From assembly GCF_001507545.1 (NCBI RefSeq), contig NZ_LQBP01000002.1:124001-188000 (forward strand): a DNA stretch of 64,000 nucleotides, written 5' to 3'. The stretch is from Ruegeria profundi. GTDB lineage: Bacteria > Pseudomonadota > Alphaproteobacteria > Rhodobacterales > Rhodobacteraceae. The notes under the pieces are model-generated. The model did not search any database, had not been told where the DNA came from, and worked only from the letters and a program-made list of their open reading frames with translations. Of the stretch, positions 27,544-37,374 are shown piece after piece. How positions within the stretch are numbered: position 1 is the stretch's first letter; every line of letters starts with the position of its first letter. The position numbers and the translations under genes were made by a program.

Positions 27544-28856
27544 TGGCCAAACTCCGATGCTTGTGTGCCCAGAAGGAAACGCGCGGGATCACGTTCAACT
27601 CTGTCGACCAGGCGATCCATATTAATGACCAGCCGTTGCGACTCTTCGATAAAGCGGGTGAATTGCGGCAGGCCGACCCGCAAGAAAGTCGATAGCTGGC
27701 GTCGATTGTCCTGCACTATGCCATCTATCGTTCCCAACAGTTCTGAGGCAGATTGTGAGGCGCTGAGTACATCGGCCGAGATGTCATCCAGCCGTTCGGT
27801 GACATTCTTCACGGTCGCTGAAACCTCGTTGGCCGCTGTTCGGATATCGTCCATCACGACACCGACATCTTCGTCAAGAATCCTGTTGGCTGAGTCAAAT
27901 GCGCGCTCGGCGGCGCTGAGCGTGCCTTTCGTCGAGTCCATCGCAACCGTTATCGAACCGAGGGTGCTGTTTGCATTCTCGAATGTCTCGGTAATGACGG
28001 CCAGCGACATCTCGGCCTCATCCGTCAGCACGTTCAGGTTTTCAGCCAGGGTTGAGGCCCGGTCGATGAATGGTTTTACATCGTCTTCTATCACCTCACC
28101 CGCGCTTTCAATGACAGTTTTTGCACTGTCCAATGCCGCTGTGGCGGAGTCAGACGCTGCTTTAACGCTTTCCAGTGTGTCGTTGCCTGTATTCAGTGTC
28201 GTTTCAGCGGTCTGGACCAGATTATCCAACCCATCCGTGAAATCCCCAATCTTCTCGGCAGCGCCGCTTAGATCCCCGGATAGGCTCTCAAAATCAGAAA
28301 GTGTCCTGTCCAACCGCCCCGAAGCTGCGCCGAGGTTGTCCAGAATGTTATTGACCCTCTGGCGGTTTTCTTCGTCGACGACGGCATTCAGGTTTTCCAA
28401 CAAGGTTACAGCCTCATCCAGCACCTTCGGCGCGCCTTCGAACAACGACTGGATGGCGCTGCGTCTGCTTTGGATGACACTGTTCTGGGGCAATCGTTCA
28501 CCGCTGGCCGACCCGCCGGTCAATTCCACATAACTGACGCCCGTCACACCAAGGGATTGCAGCTGTGCAATCGTGTCCTCGGTCACCGGGATTTCCGCGT
28601 CAATCTCAAGCCTGACCCGCACTTTGGATGGGTCGTCATCGTCGAGGGTCAACGAAATGACTTGCCCAACCGGCAGGCCGTTAAAACTGACGCCGCCGGC
28701 TGCTGAAAGCCCCGAAACGTTGTCGAACAAAACGTCATAATACGCGTATTGCCGCGAGACCTCGAATTTCGCGAGCCATAGAAAAAATCCGAATGCCCCG
28801 AGGATACCCGCAAGGGTGAAAGCGCCGATCAGGATGTAATTCGCTCGGGTTTCCAT
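27540..28856 (-). CDS. MCE-domain (MlaD-type) lipid transport protein, long form
   Basis: A 438-residue inner-membrane-anchored periplasmic protein. One N-terminal TM helix (IGAFTLAGILGAFGFFLWLAKF) is followed by a single MCE domain (about 40-115, VSFNGLPVGQVISLTLD), then a long helical, Ser/Thr/Asp-rich stretch (about 150-400). E. coli MlaD is only about 180 residues; the extra helices suggest a needle-like assembly reaching across the periplasm, as in longer MCE proteins (inference). It starts 5 bases after the ATPase gene. Confidence 0.9.
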   Translation of the reverse strand: METRANYILIGAFTLAGILGAFGFFLWLAKFEVSRQYAYYDVLFDNVSGLSAAGGVSFNGLPVGQVISLTLDDDDPSKVRVRLEIDAEIPVTEDTIAQLQSLGVTGVSYVELTGGSASGERLPQNSVIQSRRSAIQSLFEGAPKVLDEAVTLLENLNAVVDEENRQRVNNILDNLGAASGRLDRTLSDFESLSGDLSGAAEKIGDFTDGLDNLVQTAETTLNTGNDTLESVKAASDSATAALDSAKTVIESAGEVIEDDVKPFIDRASTLAENLNVLTDEAEMSLAVITETFENANSTLGSITVAMDSTKGTLSAAERAFDSANRILDEDVGVVMDDIRTAANEVSATVKNVTERLDDISADVLSASQSASELLGTIDGIVQDNRRQLSTFLRVGLPQFTRFIEESQRLVINMDRLVDRVERDPARFLLGTQASEFGQ

Positions 28857-28861
28857 GATCT

Positions 28862-29677
28862 CTACCTATCGTGCCCCTTCTCTTGCGCCGCGCGCGCCCG
28901 GGGGCCGGTAAAATATTCTTGCACCCAAGGATGATCGACTTTGGTCATTTCTTCAATCCGTCCCTCAACCAGCACGCGTTTTTCTGCTAGCACCGCAACG
29001 CGGTTGCAAATGGCATACAGGCTGTCCAGATCATGTGTCACCATGAAAACCGTCAATCCTAATGCGTGCTGCAATTCACCGATCAACTCGTCGTAAGCAG
29101 CGGCTCCAATGGGGTCCAGTCCGGCGGTGGGTTCGTCCAGAAATACGATTTCGGGATCCAGCGCCAGCGCGCGCGCCAGCGCAGCACGCTTGCGCATGCC
29201 ACCGGACAGCTCAGATGGAAATTTCTCGCAGCTGAGTTGCGGCAAGCCGACCAGGCTGATCTTCAGGCTTCCCAAAGCCTGCATAAGCTTTTCGCTCAGC
29301 CCGGTATGTTCGCGTAACGGGGCCATGACGTTCTGCAATACCGTCAGAGAGGAAAACAGCGCCCCGTCCTGAAACGCAACGCCCCAGCGTTTTTCTATCC
29401 TGCGCCGCTCCTGTTCGGGGCCGTTCAGCACATCGACACCCAACACCTCGATACTTCCAGCGGCGGGTTTGTTCAGCCCGACAATCGTGCGCAATAAAAC
29501 CGACTTGCCTGTGCCCGAACCGCCCACGATGCCCAGCACCTCACCCCGCCAGACATCCAAGTTTAGATTCTGGTGCACCACCTGCGACCCGAACTGGTTG
29601 GTCAGGTTGCGCACACGGATCACTGCCTCGCGCTGAGCGTCGGTGTCCGAAGTCTGCTGCAGCACGGTCCCGTCCAT
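28862..29677 (-). CDS. mlaF: Mla-type ABC transporter ATP-binding protein
   Basis: A 271-residue ATPase that drives the MCE lipid transporter on the cytosolic face. Walker A is GGSGTGKSVLL, the signature LSGGMRKRAALARAL (the LSGGM form is typical of MlaF), and Walker B EIVFLDEPTAGLDP. The ATG at 29677 follows the permease stop by one base and puts the first ATPase strand (AVIRVRNLTNQFG) at about residue 17; a longer start at 29776 would lie inside the permease gene. Confidence 0.93.
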   Translation of the reverse strand: MDGTVLQQTSDTDAQREAVIRVRNLTNQFGSQVVHQNLNLDVWRGEVLGIVGGSGTGKSVLLRTIVGLNKPAAGSIEVLGVDVLNGPEQERRRIEKRWGVAFQDGALFSSLTVLQNVMAPLREHTGLSEKLMQALGSLKISLVGLPQLSCEKFPSELSGGMRKRAALARALALDPEIVFLDEPTAGLDPIGAAAYDELIGELQHALGLTVFMVTHDLDSLYAICNRVAVLAEKRVLVEGRIEEMTKVDHPWVQEYFTGPRARAAQEKGHDR

Positions 29678-29678
29678 G

Positions 29679-30803
29679 TCAGATTTCCAAGGTCGCGAAA
29701 AAGATCGAGAACAGGGCATCCAAGGCGATGACCATAAAGATTGATTGTACCACCGAGGCTGTTGTCCTTTGACCAACGCTCTGGGCCGAACCTTTGACCT
29801 GCATCGCCTGCCAGCAAGCGATTACCCCGATGACGACAGCGAAGAACGGTGCCTTGATCATGCCGATGGCGAAATGCCAGATGCCTGTGCCTTCCTTCAA
29901 ACGGGTCACAAACATTCCGGGGCTGATGTCGAGGTCGATCCAACTCATCAAACCGCCACCAATCAGGGCGGCCATATCGGCAACAAAACCAAGGATCGGT
30001 AGCATGATCAGCAAGGCCACAACACGCGGGATCACCAGCACTTCGATTGGGTCCAGACCCAGCGTGCGCATGGCGTCAATCTCTTCCTGCACTTTCATCG
30101 AGCCGATGGATGCGGTGAATGCAGACCCAGAGCGGCCGGCGACAATAATGGCGGTCAGCAGGATACCCAATTCCCGCAACACCGAGATCGAGATCAGCTC
30201 AACCACAAAAATTTCGGCTCCGAACTGCTTTAGCTGCGTCGCGCCCTGAAACGCCAGCACAACGCCGATCAGAAACCCCATAAGGGCAACGATGGGGATG
30301 GCTTTTAATCCGACCTCTTCCATCTGCGACACCAACGCAGCCTGACGCAGTCGCCATGGCATCACGATCGTGCGGGCCAACCGATGCAACGTCAGACCCA
30401 AAAAGCCCAGCATGGACAGGGTGTCCTTCCATGCTCCGGCCGTGCGTTCACCGACGGCAGCTACCCAATCGACAAAGCTGCGGGGTTGGACCTCGGTACC
30501 CGGTTCGTCCGGAATATTCTCGGCCACTGTGCCGAGAAGGGCGGATTGCGCAGGGCTTAACCCTTCAAACCGGATCTCAGCGCCCAGTTTCCGCGAGCGT
30601 CGCGCCAGATCGGCAATCAGCCATGCGCCGCCAGTATCCAACGCCTCGACCTTGGATAGATCAAACGTAATGTTGCCCCCTTGCGGCTGAACTGCGTGAA
30701 ACGCCTGTTCGACGGTGTCCAGCGATTGGGTCAGCATCTCACCCGAAATACGCAGGCAGACGCCATCTGCGTCACTGTCCGAATGTATCATGGGTTGCGT
30801 CAT
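29679..30803 (-). CDS. mlaE: MlaE-type ABC permease with N-terminal STAS domain
   Basis: A 374-residue fusion. Residues about 5-95 form a STAS domain (NITFDLSKVEALDTGGAWLIADLARR), which in E. coli is the separate protein MlaB that stabilises and regulates the transporter. Residues about 125-374 are the MlaE permease (GFLIGVVLAFQGATQLKQFGAE, RSGSAFTASIGSMKVQEEIDAM, a family hallmark). With the ATPase, MCE protein and lipoprotein downstream it makes a full phospholipid transport system that keeps the outer membrane asymmetric. Confidence 0.93.
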   Translation of the reverse strand: MTQPMIHSDSDADGVCLRISGEMLTQSLDTVEQAFHAVQPQGGNITFDLSKVEALDTGGAWLIADLARRSRKLGAEIRFEGLSPAQSALLGTVAENIPDEPGTEVQPRSFVDWVAAVGERTAGAWKDTLSMLGFLGLTLHRLARTIVMPWRLRQAALVSQMEEVGLKAIPIVALMGFLIGVVLAFQGATQLKQFGAEIFVVELISISVLRELGILLTAIIVAGRSGSAFTASIGSMKVQEEIDAMRTLGLDPIEVLVIPRVVALLIMLPILGFVADMAALIGGGLMSWIDLDISPGMFVTRLKEGTGIWHFAIGMIKAPFFAVVIGVIACWQAMQVKGSAQSVGQRTTASVVQSIFMVIALDALFSIFFATLEI

Positions 30804-31062
30804 GGGTGTATGTGATGTGAAACAGCGCCTTGCTGCAACGCATTTTTAGAATGTTTGAGGATTCGTCGCCGCGCATAAGCGGTGGTGTAACAATTTGTGC
30901 CCGGTCCATGCCTGTTTAAACACCCGTTTCGACGGGGCTGTTTTCCGAAGGGCGCAGAGTTTAGGGTCACCCAAAACTCAGCACACCGAAACGCTTGTCG
31001 AGACCAGAGAACCAAGACAGGGTTTGCGGCAGGAGCACAGTTTTAGAATCAGAGTTGGCAGA

Positions 31063-32595
31063 ATGCAGAAACCGGGAAATATTCTGTTCATTATCATTGA
31101 TCAGTTGAGGGCGGATTGCCTGCACGGTGCTTTGGCTGATCATGTCGATCTGCCAAACCTGCGCGCGCTTCGGGGCGAAGCCGTCAGCTTTGACTGTCAC
31201 TATTCCGTCACAAACCCTTGCGGGCCTTCGCGGGCCTCGATCCTGACCGGGCAGTATGCGATGAACCATCGGTCCGTCCGCAATGGCACGCCGCTGCGGC
31301 ACGACACGCCCAATCTTGCAACTGAAATGCGCAAGGCCGGTTACCTGCCTATGTTGTTTGGCTATACCGACACCTCTGCCGATCCCCGCGTGCATGATCC
31401 GAACGATCCGGTTCTGAAATCTTATGAACAACCCATGGCAGGGTTCGATGAAATTGTCGAAATGCGGTTGGAGGAATCCTATCCTTGGCGATCGCATCTG
31501 ATGAAGCGGGGCTACCGCTTTGACACCTATTGGGATGTGCACAAACCGACCTCTCCTAACGGAGACACGCCGCGCCTGAATGATCCGGCACTCTACAAGG
31601 CCGAAGACAGTGATACGGCCTTTTTGACGGACGCGTTCCTCAGCAGTATTGCAGCCTACAAAGGTCAGAACTGGTTCGCTCACCTAACTTATATCCGGCC
31701 ACACCCGCCGCTTGTCGCGCCCGCGCCTTACAACGATATGTATGATCCAGCCGCGCTGCCTGAGCCGGCCGGGTTTCCTGATGAGGTCAAGGAGCGGGCC
31801 ATGCATCCCTTCTTTGGCCCGGCAATAGACAGGCAAACGGCTGAGGATGTCGTCTTGGGTTTCGAAAGCGTTGATCCCAAGGTTGAGAATATCCAGATTC
31901 TGCGATCCGTTTATCTGGGGCTCGCGACCGAAGTGGATCACCATATTGGGCGTATTATCCAGTTCCTCAAAGAAAGCGGTCAATACGACGACACGCTGCT
32001 GGTGGTTACGTCAGACCACGGAGAGATGCTGGGTGATCGCCACAGCTGGGGCAAAATGACCGTTTATGACGCGGCCTATCATACGCCTTTGATCATCCGG
32101 CTGCCAGGTAACGAAGCGCAGTCAGGATCGGTGGTGACTGCGCCAACCGAGTCGATCGACATCACTCCGACTATTCTGGAATGGGTCGGTCAACCTGCCC
32201 CGAACGCAATGGACGGGCGGTCATTGATGCCCTTGTTACAAGGCGAGGAACTTGAAGACTGGCGCGGCTATACTTTCAGCGAATTGGATTTCGCCGATCC
32301 TGAAGCCCCGTCGGTGTGGCAACAAAAGCTGGGAACAGGCTTCAGCGAGTCGTGCCTGGGCATTCTGCGTAACGAACGCTTTACACTGGTCGAGTTCGCC
32401 GCTGACCTACCGCCACTATTGTTCGATCATGAAGGCGAAGGAGAATTGCAGAATGTTGCGGACGACCCGGCCTATGCTGCGGACTTGGCGCGTTTAGGGC
32501 GGCAGATGCTGCGACATCGGATGTGTAATATGGATCACACGTTGTCGCTGCATTCGCTAACGCCGGACGGCGCAAAATCCAAACCGCGTTACTAA
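31063..32595 (+). CDS. Sulfatase-fold hydrolase, phosphonate monoester hydrolase/arylsulfatase type
   Basis: A 510-residue enzyme. Cys53 in NPCGPSRASILTG fits the CxPxR sulfatase signature and would become formylglycine. NILFIIIDQLRADCL and VVTSDHGEMLGDRHSWGK supply metal ligands; HLTYIRPHPPLVAPAPYNDMY and the tail LPPLLFDHEGEGELQNV closely recall rhizobial phosphonate monoester hydrolase. Such enzymes are promiscuous phosphonate/phosphodiester/sulfate esterases. No signal peptide is visible, so it is likely cytosolic. The ATG at 31063 was chosen since the fold starts there; upstream in-frame starts give an unrelated extension. A formylglycine-generating enzyme is not in the window. Confidence 0.88.
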   Translation: MQKPGNILFIIIDQLRADCLHGALADHVDLPNLRALRGEAVSFDCHYSVTNPCGPSRASILTGQYAMNHRSVRNGTPLRHDTPNLATEMRKAGYLPMLFGYTDTSADPRVHDPNDPVLKSYEQPMAGFDEIVEMRLEESYPWRSHLMKRGYRFDTYWDVHKPTSPNGDTPRLNDPALYKAEDSDTAFLTDAFLSSIAAYKGQNWFAHLTYIRPHPPLVAPAPYNDMYDPAALPEPAGFPDEVKERAMHPFFGPAIDRQTAEDVVLGFESVDPKVENIQILRSVYLGLATEVDHHIGRIIQFLKESGQYDDTLLVVTSDHGEMLGDRHSWGKMTVYDAAYHTPLIIRLPGNEAQSGSVVTAPTESIDITPTILEWVGQPAPNAMDGRSLMPLLQGEELEDWRGYTFSELDFADPEAPSVWQQKLGTGFSESCLGILRNERFTLVEFAADLPPLLFDHEGEGELQNVADDPAYAADLARLGRQMLRHRMCNMDHTLSLHSLTPDGAKSKPRY

Positions 32596-32670
32596 CGCAA
32601 CCTGCGGTGTTCTTGCCCCCTACACCCTCGATTAATCCAATGCTACGCATAACTTGTCTGGAGGGCGAAG

Positions 32671-34569
32671 TTGGACATTACAGATCAACAGATAAAGTCT
32701 ATGACAAGCGCGGGCCTGAACCTGATCGGACAGGCGCTTTCGATCTATGACAGCCAGCTGCGTCTGGTGGTCAGTAATCGCCGCTTTCAGGATATGTTTG
32801 ATCTGCCGGATGAATTGGTGCGGCCCGGTGCGTTGTTCGCTGACACGATCCGTTATCTTGCGTCACAGGGTGAATACGGCACAGATATCGACGTAGAAGA
32901 CGCCGTCAATCAGCGCGTTCAGCAGGCGCTGACGTTTGAGCCGCATTACTTGGAGCGTGTCCGGGCAAATGGCTGCGTGATCTCGGTCGAAGGTGCGCCG
33001 CTACCCAAGGGTGGATGGGTGTCCGTGTATACCGATATTACAAGCACCAAAAAGGCGGAGGCACTGCTGCGCGCACGTTCAGAGGTGCTGTCAGGGCAGT
33101 TGCTTGTTCGGGCCGAGGAACTTGCCGCCGCCAACCGGAAGCTTGCCGCAACAAACACAGCCCTGGAGGAAGCAAAACGCCAACTGATCGAGATCGAAGC
33201 CCGGACTCGTATGACGACCGAGATGATGCCGGCCCATATCGCCCATCTGGATGCCGACGGGCGGTATGATCATTCAAACCGCCGTCTCAGCTCGGTCATG
33301 CCGGGCCGACCATCCGAAATTCTGGGCATGCACATCTCGGAAGCACTGGGCGCTTCGGCTTTTGCCCGCGTCGAACCCCACTTGCAAAAAGCCTATGGCG
33401 GCGAAACGTCGGTGTTTGAGTTTACGGAGGATCAGGATTCGCGCCGTATCCGCGTGTCGTTTTCACCGGATGAAGAGGGCGGCGTTTATGTCATGTCGGT
33501 CGACATCACCGAGGAAACGCAAGCACGGGTTGCCCTGCAACAGACGCGGCGCCGGGCAATGGCGGCGCAAATGACCAGCGGATTGGCGCATGATTTCTCG
33601 AACCTTCTGACTATCATTTTGGGCATGCAGTCCCGACTGGAAAAAATGGACCTGCCCTCAGAGGCGCATGAACTGGTTGCCGCGACCCAAAAAACCGCCC
33701 GAAGGGGTGGACAATTGCTAAACCGGATCGCGGATATGACCGGAAACCGAACGTTTCAGCCCAAAGCAACCGATATGCGCAGCCTGTTGGAAGATTTGCG
33801 TGTTCTCGCCTCACCTTCTTTGCCGCGCGGTGTCGGCCTTTCGATGGTGAACACCCTGCCGGACGAGGCACTATTGTTGGATCCGGGCATGGTTCAGGAC
33901 GCGCTATTGAACCTTGTTCTGAATGCACGCGATGCGTGTGGCGGGTTCGGACAAGTCACAATCAGTGCGCATAAGATTGGTGACATCTGGATCGAAATCT
34001 CGGTCTCGGACACGGGGCCGGGGTTTTCGAAGGAAGCGTTGGAAAAAGCGCTGAACCCATTTTTTACGACCAAGGGCAGCAAGGGCTCGGGGCTGGGTCT
34101 GCCGATGGTGTACGACACAGTAAAACTGGCGGGCGGCGACCTGAGTCTACGTAACACGCCCTCGGGTGCGATGGTATCGATGCGTTTGCCGTATCGCCCT
34201 GCTCCGCCAATTCAGGACGGGCTGGTTCTGCTGGTCGAAGATAATGACGATCTGCGCGGGCAGTTCCGTGATATGCTTGTGGAGCTTGGGTTTTCCGTGA
34301 TCGAGGCCACATCCGTCGACGAAGCACTGGCACTGACAGCCGATATACAGGATATCGCATTGGTGTTGTCGGACATTCGGCTGGAAGGGCAGGGAACCGG
34401 CCTTGAGTTGCTGGCACAGCTTAAACCGGGTTTGCCGTGTATTTTAATGACGTCTTTGCCGTTTTCTGACCCGTTGCACCAGCAGGCGCTGACTCTGGCC
34501 CCGGTCCTGAGTAAACCGTTCACCCGTGCGCAACTGTCTGCACTCATCCGTACCGAGGCCCCCTCATGA
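32671..34569 (+). CDS. Hybrid sensor histidine kinase with PAS and receiver domains
   Basis: A 632-residue cytosolic kinase. Two PAS-like regions (about 15-135 and 185-285) flank a helical linker; HisKA follows with the phosphoacceptor His307 in GLAHDFSNLLTI. HATPase_c has N, G1 and G2 boxes (LNLVLNARDAC, DTGPGFSKEA, GSGLGLPMVYD). The C-terminal receiver (about 515-630) has Asp568 in LVLSDIRL. No membrane segments, so the signal is internal or reaches the PAS domains by diffusion. Start is TTG with GGAGG six bases upstream. Its stop overlaps the response regulator gene (ATGA). Confidence 0.92.
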   Translation: MDITDQQIKSMTSAGLNLIGQALSIYDSQLRLVVSNRRFQDMFDLPDELVRPGALFADTIRYLASQGEYGTDIDVEDAVNQRVQQALTFEPHYLERVRANGCVISVEGAPLPKGGWVSVYTDITSTKKAEALLRARSEVLSGQLLVRAEELAAANRKLAATNTALEEAKRQLIEIEARTRMTTEMMPAHIAHLDADGRYDHSNRRLSSVMPGRPSEILGMHISEALGASAFARVEPHLQKAYGGETSVFEFTEDQDSRRIRVSFSPDEEGGVYVMSVDITEETQARVALQQTRRRAMAAQMTSGLAHDFSNLLTIILGMQSRLEKMDLPSEAHELVAATQKTARRGGQLLNRIADMTGNRTFQPKATDMRSLLEDLRVLASPSLPRGVGLSMVNTLPDEALLLDPGMVQDALLNLVLNARDACGGFGQVTISAHKIGDIWIEISVSDTGPGFSKEALEKALNPFFTTKGSKGSGLGLPMVYDTVKLAGGDLSLRNTPSGAMVSMRLPYRPAPPIQDGLVLLVEDNDDLRGQFRDMLVELGFSVIEATSVDEALALTADIQDIALVLSDIRLEGQGTGLELLAQLKPGLPCILMTSLPFSDPLHQQALTLAPVLSKPFTRAQLSALIRTEAPS

Positions 34570-35267
34570 CGCAACCGTTGATCACAATTGTCGATGACGA
34601 ACCCGAAATCCGTCGCGTTCTGACCGATGCTTTGGAAGAGGCAGGATTTCGTACCCAAAGTTTTGCCCGGGCACGGGAGTTTGAGGCCGCGCTGAAACGT
34701 GTCACGCCGGATGTGTGCCTGGTTGATCTGTCTTTGCCCGATACGGACGGGCTGGCGCTTGTGCACCGGCTGGCATTGGAACGAGGGGCCGCCGTGATCA
34801 TCATCTCTGGCCGGGCGCAGGTGCAAGACCGCGTGACAGGACTGGAGCTTGGGGCAGATGACTATATCACCAAGCCGTTTGACCCGGCTGAGGTCGTGGC
34901 CCGCATCCGTGCCAGGTTGCGATCCCCCAGAATACAGAACTCTCAGTCGGACGTGGCCGGTTTCAATGGCTGGACTGCGCATTTTGACCGATATGTTCTT
35001 ATTGATGGCGACGGCAATGAAACACCGTTTAGCCATGCCGAAGGTGAAGTTCTGCGGCTGTTCCTGGACAGTCCCAAACGTCTGATCAGCCGGGCGCAAA
35101 TGCAAGAAGCGCTGGGGGGCGCTGCTGGAGACAGCTTTGATCGGGCCATGGACGTTCGCATATCTCGGTTGCGGACCAAGCTGGGGGAAAATCCGAAGAA
35201 TCCGCGCCTGATCAAAACGATCTATGGGGCCGGATATATTTTCCTGGGGGATGTTGAGTGGCGATAA
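34566..35267 (+). CDS. OmpR-family response regulator
   Basis: A 233-residue regulator. The receiver domain (1-120) has IVDDEPEIRR, the phosphorylatable Asp54 in CLVDLSLPDTDG and the Lys in DDYITKPFD; the C-terminal winged helix (about 140-230) includes HAEGEVLRLFLDSPKRLISR and RTKLGENPKNPRLIKTIYGAGYIF. It overlaps the hybrid kinase gene by 4 bases and is surely its partner. Targets are unknown; the 270 bases downstream are AT-rich. Confidence 0.94.
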   Translation: MTQPLITIVDDEPEIRRVLTDALEEAGFRTQSFARAREFEAALKRVTPDVCLVDLSLPDTDGLALVHRLALERGAAVIIISGRAQVQDRVTGLELGADDYITKPFDPAEVVARIRARLRSPRIQNSQSDVAGFNGWTAHFDRYVLIDGDGNETPFSHAEGEVLRLFLDSPKRLISRAQMQEALGGAAGDSFDRAMDVRISRLRTKLGENPKNPRLIKTIYGAGYIFLGDVEWR

Positions 35268-35538
35268 AGCGCCTATAAACTTTCGTAGAACAGCTAAACA
35301 TAGAAGCCAAAAAGATGAGTTTTATATTAAAAGACAATATATTAGTGTGAAACAGGATAAAGCCGCCCATGCCTGATGTTTGCTGAGATACAGCGCAGAG
35401 ACTATCTGGGTTCGGGCTATGGATTCTTGGCGCGCTGGGGCGTAACAAGCGGCAACTTGTCCATCCGCCGCAGTTTGGTAACCGAATAAGGCCATTACTG
35501 TGCTTGGGAAAAGCGTTCAAAAGGTTTTGGAGAATAAA

Positions 35539-37305
35539 ATGATCAAAAAAACCTGGGCCAAATGGCAATCAGGCCATATTGGACGCCTGCTGGGGGAAAG
35601 TTTCCGCAATCAGGGTTGGCTGTACGGAATCGCGATGATTGCCATGGTCGTGGTCGCCGCGACCACGGCTGGCACCGCATGGATGATGGAGAACATCGTC
35701 AACGCGATGACCGAGCCCGAGATGCGGGGTCAAGTCTATCTGATTGCAGCAGCCGTGCTTGCTTTGTTTTTTGGCAAGGCTGCCGCGTCCTATGTTCAGG
35801 CCGTTTTCTTGGCACGGGCCGGCAACCGGATAATTGCCGTTCAGCAGGAACGCCTATATGCGAAACTGATCAAACGCGGTGTCGGCTTTTTCTCAAAGAA
35901 CGAGTCATCCAGCCTATTGATGCGCGTCACACAAGGTGCGCAGGCAGCGCGACGATTGGTCGATGTGATTGTCACCAGTTTCGTGCGCGATTTGCTGACA
36001 TTGATCGGCCTGGTTTTTGTAATGATCTATCAGCAACCGCTGCTTTCGGTGTTGTTTTTCATTGTAGGCCCAGTGGCATTGATCAGCGTACGTTTCCTGC
36101 TCAAACAGGTTCGCTCGATCATGAAGTCCGAGATGAAGTCACTGTCCGAGATCTACAAGGTCCTGCAAGAAACCTCTGGGGGCATCACGATCATCAAGGT
36201 CTTCTCTTTGGAAGACCACATGGCCGGACGTATGAACAACGCTGTCCGGTCAGTTGAAAAGCGCGCAAATTCAATTGCGAAACTCCAGTCAATCGCAAGC
36301 CCGCTGATGGAGTTCCTCGCAGGTCTTGCGATTGCCGCCATACTAGTGATCAGCACAATTGGCTTCGCAGGCAGCGAACCTACGACCGCTGGCCAGTTGA
36401 TGTCCTTTATCACCGCGCTCTTGATGGCGTATGAACCAGCAAAACGTCTTTCCAAGATGCGCGTTGTCATAGAAACGACTTTGGTTCCCATCGACATGAT
36501 GTTCTCATTGCTGGACGAAGAAGAACCGATGCGGGAAAGCCCTGACGCGAAGCCTCTGGCCCCTGGCCCTGGGGAAATCCGCCTTCGGGATCTGAACTTT
36601 GGATATGCGGGAAAACCTAACGTCATCTCGGACATGAACCTCACGTTCCAAGCTGGGAAAACCACGGCACTGGTCGGTCAGTCCGGTGGCGGTAAGTCGA
36701 CAATATTTGGCCTGATCATGCGGTTTTATGATCCAGATAGCGGGGCGGTCGAAATAGATGGCCAGGATCTGCAAGGCGCAACTTTTGAGTCGTTGCGCCA
36801 AAAAATTTCCTATGTTGGGCAAGAGACATTCCTGTTCTCGGCCTCGATCATGGAGAACCTGAGGTTCGCACGTCCAGATGCGACAGACGACGAAGTGGTG
36901 GAAGCGGCGCGTGCGGCACATGCGCACGAATTCATCTGTAAGATGGAATATGGTTACGACACGCAGGTTGGCGAAAACGGGGCATTTTTGTCCGGCGGGC
37001 AAAAACAGCGGCTCGCCATTGCCCGCGCGATCTTGCGCAAATCCGAAATCCTGTTGCTCGACGAAGCCACCAGTGCACTTGATGCGGAATCCGAAACGCT
37101 AGTGAAAACGGCGCTGGAAAAGCTGACCGAGAATGTAACAACGATTGTTATCGCTCATCGGCTGTCGACGGTGCTTGAGGCGGACAAGATCGTTGTCATT
37201 CAAGAGGGTGCCGTCATCGAAGAAGGCAATCTGGACACCCTGATCGAGAATGATGGTATGTTCCGGCAATTGTTCGACAAACAGTTCAGGCAACCAGCCT
37301 CCTAG
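35539..37305 (+). CDS. MsbA-like ABC exporter (fused TM and ATPase)
   Basis: A 588-residue half-transporter: six TM helices (about 25-320) and an ATPase with GQSGGGKSTIF, LSGGQKQRLAIARAI and ILLLDEATSALD all intact. Similar to MsbA-type lipid A or multidrug flippases; substrate unknown. The ATG at 35539 has TGGAGA five bases upstream, better than the in-frame ATG at 35500. It faces the type I secretion genes tail to tail and does not belong to their operon. Confidence 0.92.
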   Translation: MIKKTWAKWQSGHIGRLLGESFRNQGWLYGIAMIAMVVVAATTAGTAWMMENIVNAMTEPEMRGQVYLIAAAVLALFFGKAAASYVQAVFLARAGNRIIAVQQERLYAKLIKRGVGFFSKNESSSLLMRVTQGAQAARRLVDVIVTSFVRDLLTLIGLVFVMIYQQPLLSVLFFIVGPVALISVRFLLKQVRSIMKSEMKSLSEIYKVLQETSGGITIIKVFSLEDHMAGRMNNAVRSVEKRANSIAKLQSIASPLMEFLAGLAIAAILVISTIGFAGSEPTTAGQLMSFITALLMAYEPAKRLSKMRVVIETTLVPIDMMFSLLDEEEPMRESPDAKPLAPGPGEIRLRDLNFGYAGKPNVISDMNLTFQAGKTTALVGQSGGGKSTIFGLIMRFYDPDSGAVEIDGQDLQGATFESLRQKISYVGQETFLFSASIMENLRFARPDATDDEVVEAARAAHAHEFICKMEYGYDTQVGENGAFLSGGQKQRLAIARAILRKSEILLLDEATSALDAESETLVKTALEKLTENVTTIVIAHRLSTVLEADKIVVIQEGAVIEEGNLDTLIENDGMFRQLFDKQFRQPAS

Positions 37306-37318
37306 GGGAGCAATCGTT

Positions 37319-37335
37319 CGGAGCACAAGGCTCCG
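37319..37335. terminator. Hairpin between ABC exporter and HlyD-like gene
   Basis: CGGAGC (37319-37324) and GCTCCG (37330-37335) around an ACAAG loop, between two convergent genes; only a broken T-run follows (TTCATTT). Confidence 0.45.
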
Positions 37336-37374
37336 TTCATTTGCCGCGCTAGAACGGGTTCCAACCGCTTCTCT

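Noticed and set aside
27310-28533. Plus-strand open frame of 407 codons opposite the MCE gene
   Set aside because: Ser/Ala-rich antisense shadow of the MCE coding region; no domain, and the minus-strand gene has clear motifs and operon context.
35300-35345. AT-rich inverted sequence around AATATATT considered as an attachment site or operator
   Set aside because: Symmetry is short and can arise from base composition; no integrase or repeated copy is seen.
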